Notes under the pieces: generated by a model
Told to the model about the DNA's origin: nothing
The model's database searches: none
What the model saw: only the letters and a program-made list of their open reading frames with translations
In this document: piece by piece, positions 1-14,841 of the stretch
Layout: each line of letters begins with the position of its first letter
Position numbering within the stretch: the stretch's first letter is position 1
Position numbers and translations under genes: made by a program
From: Sinohyriopsis cumingii
Lineage: Eukaryota > Mollusca > Bivalvia > Unionida > Unionidae
DNA: 64,000 nucleotides
Direction of reading: 5' to 3'
NCBI GenBank assembly: GCA_028554795.2
Contig: CM068831.1
Coordinates: 29,974,659 to 30,038,658 of the forward strand

Positions 1-3000
1 TTCTTCTTTTGTTTGTTGTTCTTTTGTTTGCTTTGTTATTGTTTTTGTTCTTGTTTAAATTTCGCATTTGTCGAATTAACACTGAATTTATAGTCTAATA
101 AGTCGTGAAGAGAGATAAGCAACAACGCCTGCACCAGTAATACGTGTCTAACACCGTTATAACTACAAATCCTTTCCAGAACAATCAAATATGTTAAAGA
201 TGTCTTTGGTGCATAAACCGACAGATAATATAAATGTCATTCAAACAATTTTCAATGTGCAGATTCAAATACAATTTTGACTAGTTGGATGCTGATAACG
301 AAAACAATAAACCTATAATATGATAAACTGAAAACAGCAATCGATAATAATCCAAGTAGTTAGTATTAGTCTAAAAACAGTAATTACAAAACATTAATAT
401 CGACCATTTGTAACATTGCCTACACGATGCTTAGGAGTTTAAGCTAGAAAGACAATCTCCCTCGACAATGAGATTTCCATTATGATAGCCTATAAAAAGT
501 GCATGAGCATGAAGAGGACAGTAATTAAAATTGTTCCAATAATGATAGAAATCTAAAACAAATTTTCAAGGCGGTGTTTCTCAGCAGGAAACAATGCGGT
601 TTGTACAGTAACCATTGAGTCAAATCAAGTCAAAGTTTGAGTTCCATTTTACGAAAGTTTGGGCAAGAAGAGATTAATATAATTTCTATTCGACTTTAAT
701 GCCACCGTGTTATTTATATATATTTGTGTGTGTGTGTTACATTGGTAATTATGCGAACATTGATTTTGTGCTTGAGATGCACTGGAAACGCAAAGTGTTA
801 CGTAGCATAGAGACAAAAGGTACACGTGTGTTTTGCTCCGAGTTGTATGTTCCGAGGCCATACCAACGAGTTATTTCCCCTTACTTATTGATATCCTATC
901 CCCTTTGTATTCACACATTCTTTTTGTTAATGAATACTTTTCGAAAGAATGAATTAAGAATTTGGCATTTTATGAAGGATATTGTACAAACCTCTGAAAT
1001 ATCTTATGTGCGTAACCGGGGCTATGTCTAGATCAATGCTGCGTACTTGCATCATCGGTCTGTCTTGTATATGTTTATTTACTATCCGGCTTTGAATTTT
1101 TAAAAATGCTGTATAGAACACATGAAACTAAGGATATTTTCCTTACGTTTCAATTGCAGCATAATTTTGAACCAACAAGAGATCCTGTTTCTTACACCAT
1201 ACCTACTGAATACACTGTACAGTCTAGCAAATTTCTGGCAAATTTCAAAGAAAAACAATAATTAAATACATTAAATTTTATACAGAAAAATCACTAATTT
1301 ACAATAATTTCAACCGTTCTAGCTTTATGCATTTATTTAATACAAGGATTTGTTTATGCATTGAATTTAATCGTGATAATTAAAGCATATATTTTTTGAT
1401 AAGACGAAGATTCGCTCCTTTCCAGCAAGCCGTCTAGCTTATTTTATTTTTTTAAATCCATTTAAAAGAAAATTCTAAACAATAGCGTTCTGCTTTCTTC
1501 TCTTAATTTTCTACTTGGACCGTCGCAAGAAATTAAAAGCAAAACTACAAGCGATTAAAAAGTCTCAACAATATTTGATCTAATTTAATTCTTCTAGATT
1601 AGTCTCACAATTAAAGCAGCTGCTTCTATATGTGTTACATCTGCCCGTGTGTTGCAAACGTTTGTCGGTTTTATCTTAAGTTTTGCTAAATAAATTCGTT
1701 GCTTAGTTGTGTAAGACTTCCCTTTCGGAGAATATTGATGCCTACAATATTTTGCGTCTCAGGTTACATCTGGCCGCCCATGACAATTAACATTTTTGCA
1801 AACACCATTAGACGGACAGTCCCAAGGACACCTAAAGTAAATACCTTTGAAAGGCAGATTTGATTTACAGAATTAGGCGTATGAATAAACGCTGTACCAG
1901 ACTACGTATCCAGCTTGAATAATTAGCATACCGCTGTCTTAACACATTGAAACCACCGACTTAGCCATACATAATAATTGGGTATTAGAGTTAGATAAGT
2001 GAAAATGACAAATTATATTATGAGGTCTTTTATGTCATATTAGGAAAATGTATGTGGGAAATAGTATGTACATATTTGGGCCGCGTATTGATATTGTTAC
2101 AAATCATATAGCTCTTCATTTATTTGGTAAATTTTCCATCTCGTTTTCTGCTATTCCATTCTAAATTTTGCAAAATCTAAACACGTAAATGATGTGCTTC
2201 GTTCATTCCATCATTGCTAAGATTTTAACTCTAATTGCTAATTTATACACATTTAAAACGCACAATACACTTTCTGCACTCGCATACTGCTTTTCATTAT
2301 CATGTACATATCAGCAGAGAGCTATTTCTATCTCCAGTTTACCTTCTATTTACCTTATTTCATATGCTATTCCTACACACCACATACCGTAGGAATCAGC
2401 TTATAGGTGTCGATCAATGTGCTGTTATGTTTATCCGTTGGGGGGCTAGGGGCGGCCTAGCCAAAAGGTAATTTTCTCAGAAATGAGACATACTTCCACT
2501 TTTGAAAAAGATACAGGATACGTTTTCATACCAATATTAAGTGTTCATATTAAGTGTTCTTCAGTGTTACAATCTGTCATGTACATCTAATTTGTATTAT
2601 TTTTTAGATTTTTCCCCCATGATTTCCAAAATTAACTTTATTGTGTACCTTACTAGGGACACTAATTTTTTATATATTTTTTAATCAAATAATACATAGT
2701 TAATACCTCCCTACGAGTGTGAGTTAAATATTAGCCAATTATCAATAGAGGTAAACATGCTTATTTTCGTCTGTGTTGAGGTTATTGGGTATTCCCCAGG
2801 GATGTTGTACATGACGATTCACGTGTTTTTATTATAGTTTTAGTAACAGATTGTATATGTTTAATATTTAGAATTTTCTAAAAATTACCTTTGGACACAT
2901 AACCTGGCTCTCCTTTTGTGTCTTATACTTTATATAACCTTGTTACCTTGAAAAATTATTCATTCATGCGATAACATCAGAAGCAGAATTATTTGTATTG

Positions 3001-5600
3001 TTGTATTTTTATTTGGGTGGAAGTATTATTATTCTCTGAAATTACAAGGTGCTCAATAATATTCATGGACAGAAATATTAATTAGAATTATAGTGAATTC
3101 AGACGAGGACATCTTGAATTATACAACTCTTGTTAATTAGAAGATTGTTATCACATCATGACACTTCAGGCCACTGGTACGCTAATAATCCAAGACTACA
3201 AGCAAATCAACACATTCAGCGCTGGATCTTATTTCGAATACCTTTGGAATTTAACTAGAACTGTATTAATTAGGACTCTTCATAGAACGTTTTGGACTGT
3301 TTGGGATTTCAATTCGCTAATCTGCAAGTTCTTTTTAAATTTCAACTTTCTCTAAACTATAGAAAGAAATTATTTGTTGAATGCACAAAAGTTGTTGTTT
3401 TCCCCTTTCATGTATTATTTAGTTTAAGACTTTAGAGTCGTAACAAAACGTAAGAATCTTTGTATTAGTTTTGATGCTTGAAGCAACCACCATAAATAAT
3501 AAGATATAGAGAGATTATCTGCTTGATATGTGGATGCTCCAGTGTAGAAATTGGGTAAAATCTGATTGTGTATATGACTTTGTGTAATAATACCGACATT
3601 CTCAACTGGAATATAGTACAAATGCATAGATTCGTAAATTAGTACCTATCAAATTTCTTAAATTAAGGCGATCTTGTGACTTCTTTCGCTATTATTGTAT
3701 AATAATGAAGATATTGACATATTTGTGAATTAAGTGTCTTAGGCTTATGTTGTACTCGACAACGATGTTGGGCATGTACACCTTGCATAGTTTTTTCTAA
3801 AGTATCTAGAGAGTGAGATACCAGTAGACGTCGAGAAAGCGGAGCTAAGCACCTCTATAACAACATATATGTGGGTGTAAATCAAGTTGAATATCTCGAA
3901 TACGATCCGGATAAAAATCAATTTTGAATTGCAGGATGCTGTTTCAGACACAATATGTTTTATCATAGATAAAAGTTGATTGCATTTGCACTGTAAGCAT
4001 AGTTGTCTGTCACAAATGACTTTCGGCCATGAAATGCGTGTGAAAACATGGGGCTGTGGTAAACTTCTCTTTCAATTAGCTTCCATTGACTTTTTCAAGG
4101 CAAAAATATTATATAGACATATTTTGATTTATTGAAGCTTTCCAAATTTATAGTCCTTTTTGACATTATTAAGGTACTTTATTGTTCATTTTTATGTTTT
4201 TTACTTTTATTTTAGACCTTTGAACATGGCACCAAATTTGTTCACTGGAACTGTCTCTATCACCCTATGTAATTAGCATAACTCGATAAGAGTCTTATCT
4301 GACATGATATTACATTCCATTGGCTGAACTTCCTGTTTGTTTATACGAGATGGGATAAAGTGTCCAGTAGATAGAAAATTTCCACCTAGTTTATTTATAT
4401 AACGAAGACGATGGAATAAAATGTAATAATAATCCATGCTCTATTTTTAAAAAGTCTTTAACAATTTTTTTTGTTATAAGAAATGAAAAAGTAAATAACA
4501 ACAGATATTGCCTGTTGTTATATGTTATGTTCATGAAATGTTGGACCAACAATATATACAGGAAGGTCTTAGAAACTCATGTATTTGTCAGAAGGATAGA
4601 AAGGAAATTCACTCGACATCAATAGCAATAATAGAATTATTGATATCACTCCTGTTTTAATGTTTCTACTTGTTTACTTTGCTCTCTGTATATCATTAAA
4701 TCTCATGTTGTAAAAGTGCGTAGACATAGGTTCTTCTTGCAATGCTTACACAAGTTGAGGACTCAGGCTATTTGCAAATTTAAAAATATGGTCATAAATG
4801 CAATATGTAATAAATGTTTATTATATTGTTATTCGTGTTAGCTCTGTTATTTCTCTATATTGATCTTGTTGTTTACAAGAACTTGACTGGATTAAGTATG
4901 TTCTCAAATCTGACAAGACTACGCACATACCAAAACCTGCAAGGGATAAAATCAATATCATAGTTCTTATTATATAATCCTTCATTGAATGTTTTGTACT
5001 TTGTGTTCAACAGCTATACCTAGCAGAGTAAACATTCATGAATAGGAAATATATCGTTAAAAATAAGATATAACATCTCGAAAGAATACTTTATACATGA
5101 TGAACGCCCTACAAAATAAATAGTATGGTCTTTCAAAATATAAATTCGGTATACAATGTATTTAGACCATGCTTCTAGATCATGAGCTCAGCAAAACTAT
5201 ATTAAGCTCATCATTAACAATTGCATTAGAGCATCTAATATAATTTTATTTGCCTGAGTTGTTTATTTTACCCGAAATATCATCGTTTTTAACAGCATTG
5301 TAATTTTTGTCAAATTTTATTAAACGTAGTAAGTCCTAAACTGTTTTCCGTGTATTTGTATTAATTGGAATATAGCTTTACAACTAAAACATAACTACAC
5401 TGAGACTAAGAATCCACCGGTTTAGTTAAAAATTTCGGATGACAGTTAAGAGCAAATGACTTTATTGATAACAGGTGCCTTGCAATGAACATATCGCCAT
5501 ATAGACTATGTATCTTGCATAATCTATCCACTTGATTGAAACGTTGCCGGCTTTTATGCAGTAACGTTGTATATAATCTGAATTCATTTCCTTATGGATA
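1..5600. other. AT-rich non-coding host DNA
   Basis: No open frame in this stretch shows a recognisable family, codon bias or motif. All frames are short (under about 110 codons), low-complexity and scattered over both strands. No tRNA-like or rRNA-like structure was noticed. It is best read as intergenic or intronic host sequence. Confidence 0.6.
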
Positions 5601-5610
5601 TTGCAAGTAA

Positions 5611-5810
<200 letters not shown>

Positions 5811-5819
5811 GATGTGTTA

Positions 5820-7424
<1,605 letters not shown>

Positions 7425-7526
7425 GTGTGTGTGTGTGCAGGAAATAAATGCCTATAAGTGTATTAGTCAAGAATGTACATGGCTTTTGTGTTGACAATTA
7501 TTATTCAAACTAAGCTGATGTAACAT

Positions 7527-7528
<2 letters not shown>

Positions 7529-7599
<71 letters not shown>
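7529..7599. repeat. (AT)n microsatellite
   Basis: About 71 bp of pure AT dinucleotides, a little over 100 bp downstream of the larger array. Confidence 0.97.
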
Positions 7600-7601
<2 letters not shown>

Positions 7602-8159
7602 AATGAATAGTGTGAAATAATGTAAAAGCAACCACGGGTCCCATTTACTTGAAATATATTTAAATCCATTAAAAACTACCGAATAACAATTTAGTTTATA
7701 AATGGCACAATTGTCCTCATCTTTTTCATTGTCGTATTTTTCACACTTCATCATTGGTCGTGACGTTAGAGTAATTTAGGTAACACTTGAAGAGGTTTAT
7801 TTCTTGTTTCTGTTGGGTCGGTTATTTCAGGTCACTTGTGTCGACCTCCTCGAGATACCAACGTTCTAAGTTCCAGCAAAATACTACATTTGTGACATCC
7901 AATTTCAGCTCTAAGAGCTTGATCATTTCAATTTCACGAAACAATGCATCGATTGTATGCCAACAGTTTATAACACCGATTCAAAAATCTATCCCTTTTA
8001 CTAATAATTAATGGGTAACAAAATATGACTTATATAACTGTTGAAACTAAAATCCCAATCTGAGAATAATCTTATGCGTGTTTCTGCTAACCAAAAGACA
8101 AACGACGAATCCCCTATAATATGATTTCCTTGTATCATCCATATGAAGAAATTGACTCC
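7600..8159. other. Non-coding host DNA
   Basis: No supported gene. The one open frame of 74 codons at 7787-8011 has no recognisable motif. Confidence 0.5.
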
Positions 8160-9255
8160 CTTACTTCCTTCTTCCTTTGGATTAGTAGCTTTTCTCGGTC
8201 GACGCGTGAACAGCGTGTGCTGATATTTTCTGATGCAGGCTATTATGTAATTAACAAACCATCGCCTGAGAACCTGACGTCAGTTTCTTGAACACCGATG
8301 CCGATTTGCATGTCAGCAATTGGAAACATTTAGGATCATTTAATTTTCCGTTTGGAGATAAAAATGGGCGTTTTTTTCTGCAATTCAGGCCTCCAAATAG
8401 CTTTAAAAATTACTTCTCTATTTGCTGAAAACAAGAACTTATTTATTAACACGTGAATTGTCATGAAAAATAAAGCGCTCCTTCTCAAAAGAAAATTCCA
8501 AGCTACATCAACTGTCTCGAGTGTACAGATCACTCACACTTCTCTCCTCTCTCCGCCTAGGTTCCAGTCACTGCTCGACCCACGTGGAAATGTGAGAAAG
8601 TTTGCCAGTAGTTTCCGGTGGGTTGGTGGTACCTCCCAAGTTTGTGCCGGTTCTTTCTGCACCCAATATGCTGGCCGCTATGTATAGCCTATCATGTTCT
8701 GAACGAATGGCGTTAAACATCCTAAGAAAAATCCAAACCCACCCCACATCCCTCTGAAAAAATTAAATGATCGCTTCCTAAAGGAAGAAATAAAGTGAAT
8801 TTATATGTCTGTTTCATGCAACAATAAATCATAAATTGATAGAAAATGGGTAACAAATATAATCAATGTTAGGTTTGGAACCGAGTCAAGGGAATTCTAT
8901 TATTAGCTGTACAGTATGCCTATTGCTCAGCAGATCATACCAAAAGGCAAATTAGATAACTACTCGAATGGGATTTACTCGTATTTTTGCCAAACCTTAC
9001 TTAGATCATACCTGTCTTATGTCGAGTCCTATGAAAACTTATACTTTTACATGGACTAGACTTATGTTAGTGTCTTAACAATATAATATTTCACACTGTC
9101 CATTAAATACTACGAGATCATTAAACGGATTGCTAATAGGAAAGGTTATCATCACGGCTTCATTAAAGGAGGAGCAAATGGAGCAACTGTTATAGGTTCC
9201 ACAATGAAGTAATGTGTTGGTTATTTTATTTTCATTATATTTTGGTCAGCCCCCC

Positions 9256-9274
9256 TTTTATTTATTTATTTTGT

Positions 9275-9305
<31 letters not shown>

Positions 9306-9338
9306 TGTATTTATTTGCTTGTTTCTTTATTTATTTTT
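9256..9338. repeat. (TTTA)n imperfect microsatellite
   Basis: Imperfect TTTA tetranucleotide repeats with a few GTTT and GTAT variants, inside host duplication copy A and absent from copy B. Confidence 0.9.
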
Positions 9339-11635
9339 AGAAGGGGGTGCGATATGATGTGGGGGGCGATTCTAGATCAATTTCAAAACCTTGCTCCATG
9401 CAGGTTCTACTGGTTCCCCTATGTGATGACTGTGTAATATATTCTTGTATCCCATCCAATTCGAAACATGAAATAATGATCACTTTCATAAATATCACTT
9501 CCAACATATATGATGTTCTTTTGTTACTCACTTAAACATCTTATTGTACCGCATGATGTATGGATTTCTATAAGGGGCCAGTGACCTGTATTGCAAATAA
9601 ACACATTATTATTAGTATTAGTATTAGTATTGATGGCATAAACATTTTATAACGAATAAATGTTATACTTGCCCAGTAAAAATGATAACAACGATATAAT
9701 TCTTGATATTATCAGGTGGGAGAAAGGAATCATTTATATGCATCAGTGTTGGATAGGAAACTTACACCAAAGACTTATACATCGTATACAAAATGCAGAT
9801 TTTTCTTGTCCAAAGTCAAAACAGTGAATAATGATGCAACTTTGAAACAAGTAAAACACTCTCTGTAAATTTACACACCCTAAGATAGAGCGTAAATAAT
9901 GTTCAAACATATTTCCAAAACTTTTCGGTTAATCTGCCAATCAACGAAAGAATTAGCCGTGGTGGTTCGAATGAGATTGTCTTCCTTTACTGAAAGTGCT
10001 CTTCACAATTTCGTACTTTGCATAGCGCTTAATTTTTTTTAAACAAAAGTAATTTTTTCGGTTCTCCTCAATGGCTATCGTAGCTATTTTAAAACAAAAG
10101 ACCTTGCATATCTTAGATAGTATTAAAGGAACAGTTAATTAACATAATTCTGTTTATGATTTGATGGGCATAATTTATGTTATAGAGTATACAGCTTTGC
10201 CTCACTTCAGATGTCCCCATCTCAAAAACACGACAAGCACTGCTTGGTCTTTTTCACTTCCTTGACTTCAAACGTAAATTGTAATCCAGTCGTTGCATTT
10301 GAGAGGCTGGTATTACCTGTTCTTTCAAAATTGTTTTCCCTGTTTTAATACAGTCGTTGAAATGTGAGAAATTTCTATATTTCATAACATCGCTCTGGAT
10401 ATTCTGATATAGTATTTGACACATAAGCTCAGATAAACAATTCAACAGCAATGGAGCAATTATGTAAGACACATACAGGCCTGATAGAGCCACTGAATGA
10501 CCTACTAGCTGTCATTGTTCTGTAAATTCATACAAATGAATTGTATGATTCAAGACCTACATTACCTCAACATGTGTGCCTCTTGAAATAACAAAGTCTC
10601 TATAACTTAGATTAACTTTCTGTCCATCCGACATTATCAGTCCGTACAGAAACTTCAGTTTTTGTTGGGTTTGCTCTTGTCTTTTGTTTCATTAATTGTT
10701 TATTTCATTCCATCAACCTGTCCTGTTAATATTATACATCTTGAAATCTTGAGTTGACGTTTGAAAGTGATTTTAATTTTACAGGATACACTATAACCTT
10801 ATTCAATGATCATGTTTGTATGTCTGCCTGTCTGTCCGTATGTTGGCATTTTCTCTTTGGTGTCCATATAGACTTTTCTCGGAAGTCCCAATTTGTGTGC
10901 TGTTCAATAGGTACGTATGAAGCACTTTCAAGTACAAGTGCGTGTAATCGAATGCTCTAATCAGTCTGCACACCATGCAAAACCTATGGATATGAATTGA
11001 AACCAACATGTACTAATACCTCTAAACTTGCATTAGAACCTCCCCTATAAGTAATGCTACTATGTTCAGACATAATCGAAAACAACAAGGTGGCTATGAC
11101 ATAGGAAGTGTTTACCTTATATCGAGTATGGTAAATGTATTATGCTGGTTCGTATGTACCGTTTTGCAGGTTTAGGATCAGTATCAATCGAATCAAACTC
11201 GGCAATCCCAGTATTTAACATCAGGTCATTACCAAACCAACTGTTTAGTAATATCTCTTGTTCTTTCACAATATGATTTTTGCAACATCATGTCATTTAC
11301 AAACAATGTGTCATTTTAGTTAATAGGGACAACCCGAATTAAATGATAAAAGAAGCTAATTGTGGTAGTCATTGGTATGTTGTTAGGAAAGGGTTTCCAT
11401 CCGTCGGACTACCTGATAATGAGACTTCGTTTAAAACAAAAACAACAAGTTAAATGTATTCCATTGTCAAGCTATGCTGGATGCACTAAGATAATTATTA
11501 TATGAAATGAAATATATCGATGAATTTTGGGTTTAAATTGCTGATATTAGTTTTGTATATCAATCAGACTGAGCATGGACAGGTGAAGTTCATTTTCTCT
11601 ACATACATCTAAGGTATATGATAATTCGATAGTAC

Positions 11636-11638
<3 letters not shown>

Positions 11639-11693
<55 letters not shown>
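11639..11693. repeat. (TC)n microsatellite
   Basis: About 54 bp of TC dinucleotides. A second (TC)n tract occurs in duplication copy B at 33194-33235, but at a different relative place. Confidence 0.97.
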
Positions 11694-11696
<3 letters not shown>

Positions 11697-12268
11697 GACT
11701 TACTATATGTAGGACTTTGATCTTGATATAGATCCTGTACGGGTAATGCATTAGTATGATTTTTCAAAACAGGTTTGTTCAGTTCATCATATAGAAACCG
11801 TTTGCACAATAACCTCACGTGAAATGGTCTTTACTTATTGAGATTTTCAATAGGAGAGAAGAGAATGTGTTACATGCATTTGAGTGTGTTCAGCGTGTCT
11901 TAGTCTTCATCGCCACCCGTAATCTACTCTATACATTTGAATTTATAAAAATGAAGTCTTATACACGATCCATGTGTCCGCTTTTTTTCGGGGGGAGGTT
12001 CAGATATATGGTAGTACTGTAATATTTGGGCCACTCACCGAACCGGATGCTCTCTAATAGAATGCAACGTGCTGGGTTGCGTTACATAGCTGCATTAGCA
12101 ATATTCTTCATAGCTGTGTGAGATTTAAGATGTTAGTCGGTATTTTCCAAGCTCAATTGTTTCCAAAATGAAATCATGTAGTTATAATTCTCAAAATATA
12201 AATGAGAACGTTGTAGACAAGATGTAATTATAATCTTTAGTATTCATTCTAGAAATATTGAATATTAA

Positions 12269-12273
12269 AAAAT
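12269..12273. other. Candidate target-site duplication, left of element 1
   Basis: AAAAT immediately precedes the left terminal repeat and AAAAT (25601-25605) immediately follows the right one. Polintons normally make 6-bp duplications, so this is a 5-bp match or a 6-bp one with a change. In AT-rich DNA a chance match is possible. Confidence 0.45.
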
Positions 12274-12424
12274 AGCAGCAGAGGGCGAACAGACTCTAAT
12301 TTACTCACATTCGAATTTCAAAAATAAGCCTTCCTGAAAATCAAAAAAATAATCGCGGGGGAGGGGGGTCGCGGTGATTGGGTGCCGAGTAGGAGACTTC
12401 GTCTTCTCTGCTGCTATTAATTAT
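12274..12424 (+). repeat. Left terminal inverted repeat of element 1
   Basis: Imperfect reverse complement of 25450-25600. Shared blocks include the AGCAGCAGAG end, 'gcgaacagactctaatt', 'aataagccttcctgaaaatc', 'tgccgagtaggaga' and 'tctgctgctattaatt'. The repeat is itself bracketed by inverted copies of an AGCAGCAGAG-type motif at its outer and inner edges. Confidence 0.9.
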
Positions 12425-13078
12425 AAATTGTATCAAGACTTATATGATATCGTGACCGTGGATCATACAAGTTTATTGTTATGAAACCATGTGGGGATAA
12501 CTGAGCCTGACTAAATAAATTTTTAAACTGATTATAATCCATATTACCGCTACACCAAGTTTGATGAATATTTCGCAGAGGATGTGTATCAACTCCGTTG
12601 AATACCGCTAAAATATTGCAGTTATCTCTGATCACTTTTGATATTTGAGTATACCGCTGAGTACCATAAATCACGTATGCGTTTTTATGTCTACCGCGTG
12701 AAAATATTCTAGCTGGATTGGACTGTTTGTCCACCATTACATCGTCGTATACAACTAAATTATTAATATCAATATCATCTACAGATGGCGCTTCATTAAT
12801 ATCAGTAATAAATTTAATTACATCATTACCGTTTTCATTTAACAACTTTGCGCGCTCATTAAATTCTTTATCGCTTCGTAGCATCGCTGATCATCTGCAG
12901 GTGGAGCTACTAAATACAACGTATCCCATTTCAACCACCTCATTATCAAATTAAGCAGCAGTTGTGTTTTACCACTTCCAGGTGGACCTATGATAATCAT
13001 TCGGATAGAATTTGGTAACGCAGAATGATGCTTGACAGACTCTTGTTTTCTTGTCGCTGAAAAATCAATTACATCCAT
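12417..13078 (-). pseudogene. A32/FtsK-like genome-packaging ATPase (Polinton)
   Basis: The N-terminal part, in the frame starting at 13078, carries a clear Walker A (GPPGSGKT) followed by a hydrophobic helix. The C-terminal part is in another frame (12884-12417) and carries a Walker B-like LVVYDD and a FSRGRHKN segment typical of the family's arginine/sensor region. A frameshift near 12.84-12.88 kb separates the halves. The family pumps viral DNA into capsids. Its place at the terminus, with the stop inside the terminal repeat, fits Polinton layouts. It is divergent from the PLA2 gene that starts at 13102. Confidence 0.85.
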
Positions 13079-13101
13079 GTTGTAGAAGTATAATAAATAA
13101 T

Positions 13102-13613
13102 ATGGATTTATATTGCGTGAAATGCAGGGTGCGTACTCCCACAAGTGGACTAACAAATATTACAACAAAAAATAACAGATCAGCAGTTACAGGTAAGTGT
13201 GAACAATGTGGTACAAAATAATTTAAATTTATTTCTAATCCAAACAATATAAAAAGAGGAGGTGATATTGCCGCCCAGTTAACGATGTTACTAGGAACTC
13301 CATGGGGGAAATACCCAGGAGAAAAACACCTTCCATGATATAAGTATTGTGGTCTTGGTACTCGACTTGATATCCGACTTGACAGCCAAGATCAACCAAA
13401 ACCCGGTGAGTATCCAATTAACGCTATTGATAAAGCGTGTCACGCTCATGATGTAGCTTATAAAAGTAAAAACTTACAAGATAGACATATTGCAGATGTA
13501 AAATTAATTCATGCGTTAAATTCCATAAAAACAAATCTTTCAAAGACTCATTAGCTAATTGGTTGGTGGGATCTGCGATGAAGGGTAAGCTTGTATTAGG
13601 AGTTTGTAATTAA
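13102..13613 (+). pseudogene. Zinc-ribbon plus phospholipase A2-like protein (parvovirus VP1-type PLA2)
   Basis: The start ATG opens a short zinc-ribbon domain with paired CxxC motifs (CVKC and CEQC), similar to the DUF5679 type. It is followed in the same frame by a phospholipase A2 domain with the calcium-loop motif YCGLGT and the catalytic helix motif DKACHAHDVAY. In animal viruses such PLA2 domains act on endosomal membranes during entry. Two in-frame stop codons interrupt it, one right after the zinc ribbon and one just before the calcium loop. A frameshift near 13545 separates the C-terminal part, which closes at 13611-13613. The gene is clearly dead. Confidence 0.82.
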
Positions 13614-13632
13614 TAAACCGATTATTATTATA

Positions 13633-14597
13633 ATGGAGTCGATTTATTATAGCCCAAGAGGATAGTGGAGGGGTAGAGCAGCGATTATTAAATTCGCTGA
13701 AGCAGCAGGTGTCGAACGTGTTGTTGCTGAAAAATGGTTAGCACGTCAGGCAATATGGCAAATTTTATTTACCACCACCCAAAACAATAGAATATGCACA
13801 TTTTCATGTTAGCGTGCCAAATGAAGTTCATCAGGCTAATATTTTATTTTTACATCATGATGCTATCAAAATTGGAAGACGTCGATTAACGTACATATAT
13901 GCATTAACTGTCGTTGATGTTGCAAGTAGATACAAGGAAGCAGATCCGTTATCAACAAAAACAGCGACTGAAGTAGCTTCTGCGTTTTAGCGAATTTATC
14001 GACGTGGACTTTTGCAATGGCCACAGCTGCTACAAGCTGATCATGACAGAGAAATTCAGGGCGTAGTATCATCGCTGATGAAAAAAAATAATGTCAAAAT
14101 CAGACGAGGACATACTGCAATTCATTGTGATCAGGCAATTGTTGAGCGACTTAATCAAACACTTGCTGAGCGGTTATTTGGATATCAATACGCTAAGGAA
14201 ATAATCCAAGACAAAAGATCTCGGGAATGGGTTGCAAGATTACCAAATGTGATAGCTGCATTAAATAATGAAATTATTTGAACAACTGCCATGGAAACTA
14301 TTTAAAAAAATCAAAAGAACATATACCTGTACAACGAAGTGATTTTTCAACACAACCGGTATTGGGTAATGTGACTGTCAGGTATTTATATAAACCTGTG
14401 AACTTAAAGGTGGTACAAAAAGAGCGAGTGGTCCTATCTGGAGTATTATCACACATGAACTTTCCAGCGTGACAAGATCCACGGGTAGATCCGCAATCTA
14501 CAGACTAGATTCAACTGCTCCTCAACGTAGATTTACACGTGAACATTTACAAGTAATTCCTGAAGATACACAGTTACCACCGCGATCACTTAACTAG
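13633..14597 (+). pseudogene. Retroviral-type (rve, DDE) integrase of Polinton
   Basis: Pieces in several frames give the order expected for a Polinton integrase. An N-terminal basic part is followed by a core with the first acidic site changed (HQANILFLHHD, where Polintons usually have an Asp in place of Asn). Then come a second site (LQADHDREI) and the catalytic Glu context VERLNQTLAERLF in the open stretch 14012-14281. The C-terminal domain ends around 14597 with a PxDT..PP-type tail. The enzyme joins element ends to host DNA. At least four stops or frameshifts are present, so the product cannot be made. It lies 20 bp downstream of the PLA2 gene on the same strand. Confidence 0.88.
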
Positions 14598-14841
14598 CAC
14601 CCCTACGTCGATTACATTCAAGACAGGTCAGCATCACATTTTCGCGCGTATGGCCAAGACTACTATCTTTTCTATTTACGGTTAATTGTTTTGGATTATT
14701 ACTCGAGTACTGCCACAACATTATACAATTACAACTTGCACAATGATGATTTTTTGTTGTTGTTTTAGCATTATGACAAATTTAACATCGAGATCAAAGT
14801 CGCGTTTGTTGGGGTTTTTTGGTCACTTTATTTATAACCAA
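14598..14841. other. Spacer between convergent integrase and helicase remnants
   Basis: About 240 bp between the 3' end of the integrase (+) and the 3' end of the PolB-helicase (-). It contains T-rich runs. No gene is supported. Confidence 0.5.

Larger units (their letters stand above)
8160..12190 (+). repeat. Host segmental duplication, copy A
   Basis: This segment aligns collinearly, with many indels, to 31110-34930. Matching landmarks in the same order include the 'tgtcagcaatt' block (8310 / 31268), 'attaaatgatcg' (8761 / 31705), 'ggtggttcgaat' (9960 / 32344), 'caattatgtaag' (10456 / 32828), 'caccatgcaaaac' (10970 / 33350), 'tttagtaat' with flanks (11243 / 33648) and 'atattagttttgtat' (11544 / 34252). 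No coding sequence is preserved. Copy A has an extra (TTTA)n and possible LINE-tail insertion near 9.25-9.64 kb. Element 1 lies just beyond its right end. Confidence 0.75.

Noticed and set aside
9340..9640. Possible LINE 3' tail (cttgca..aaataaac followed by ATT-type repeats near 9600)
   Set aside because: Suggestive tail only. No coding signature of a LINE was found upstream, so it is not listed as an element.
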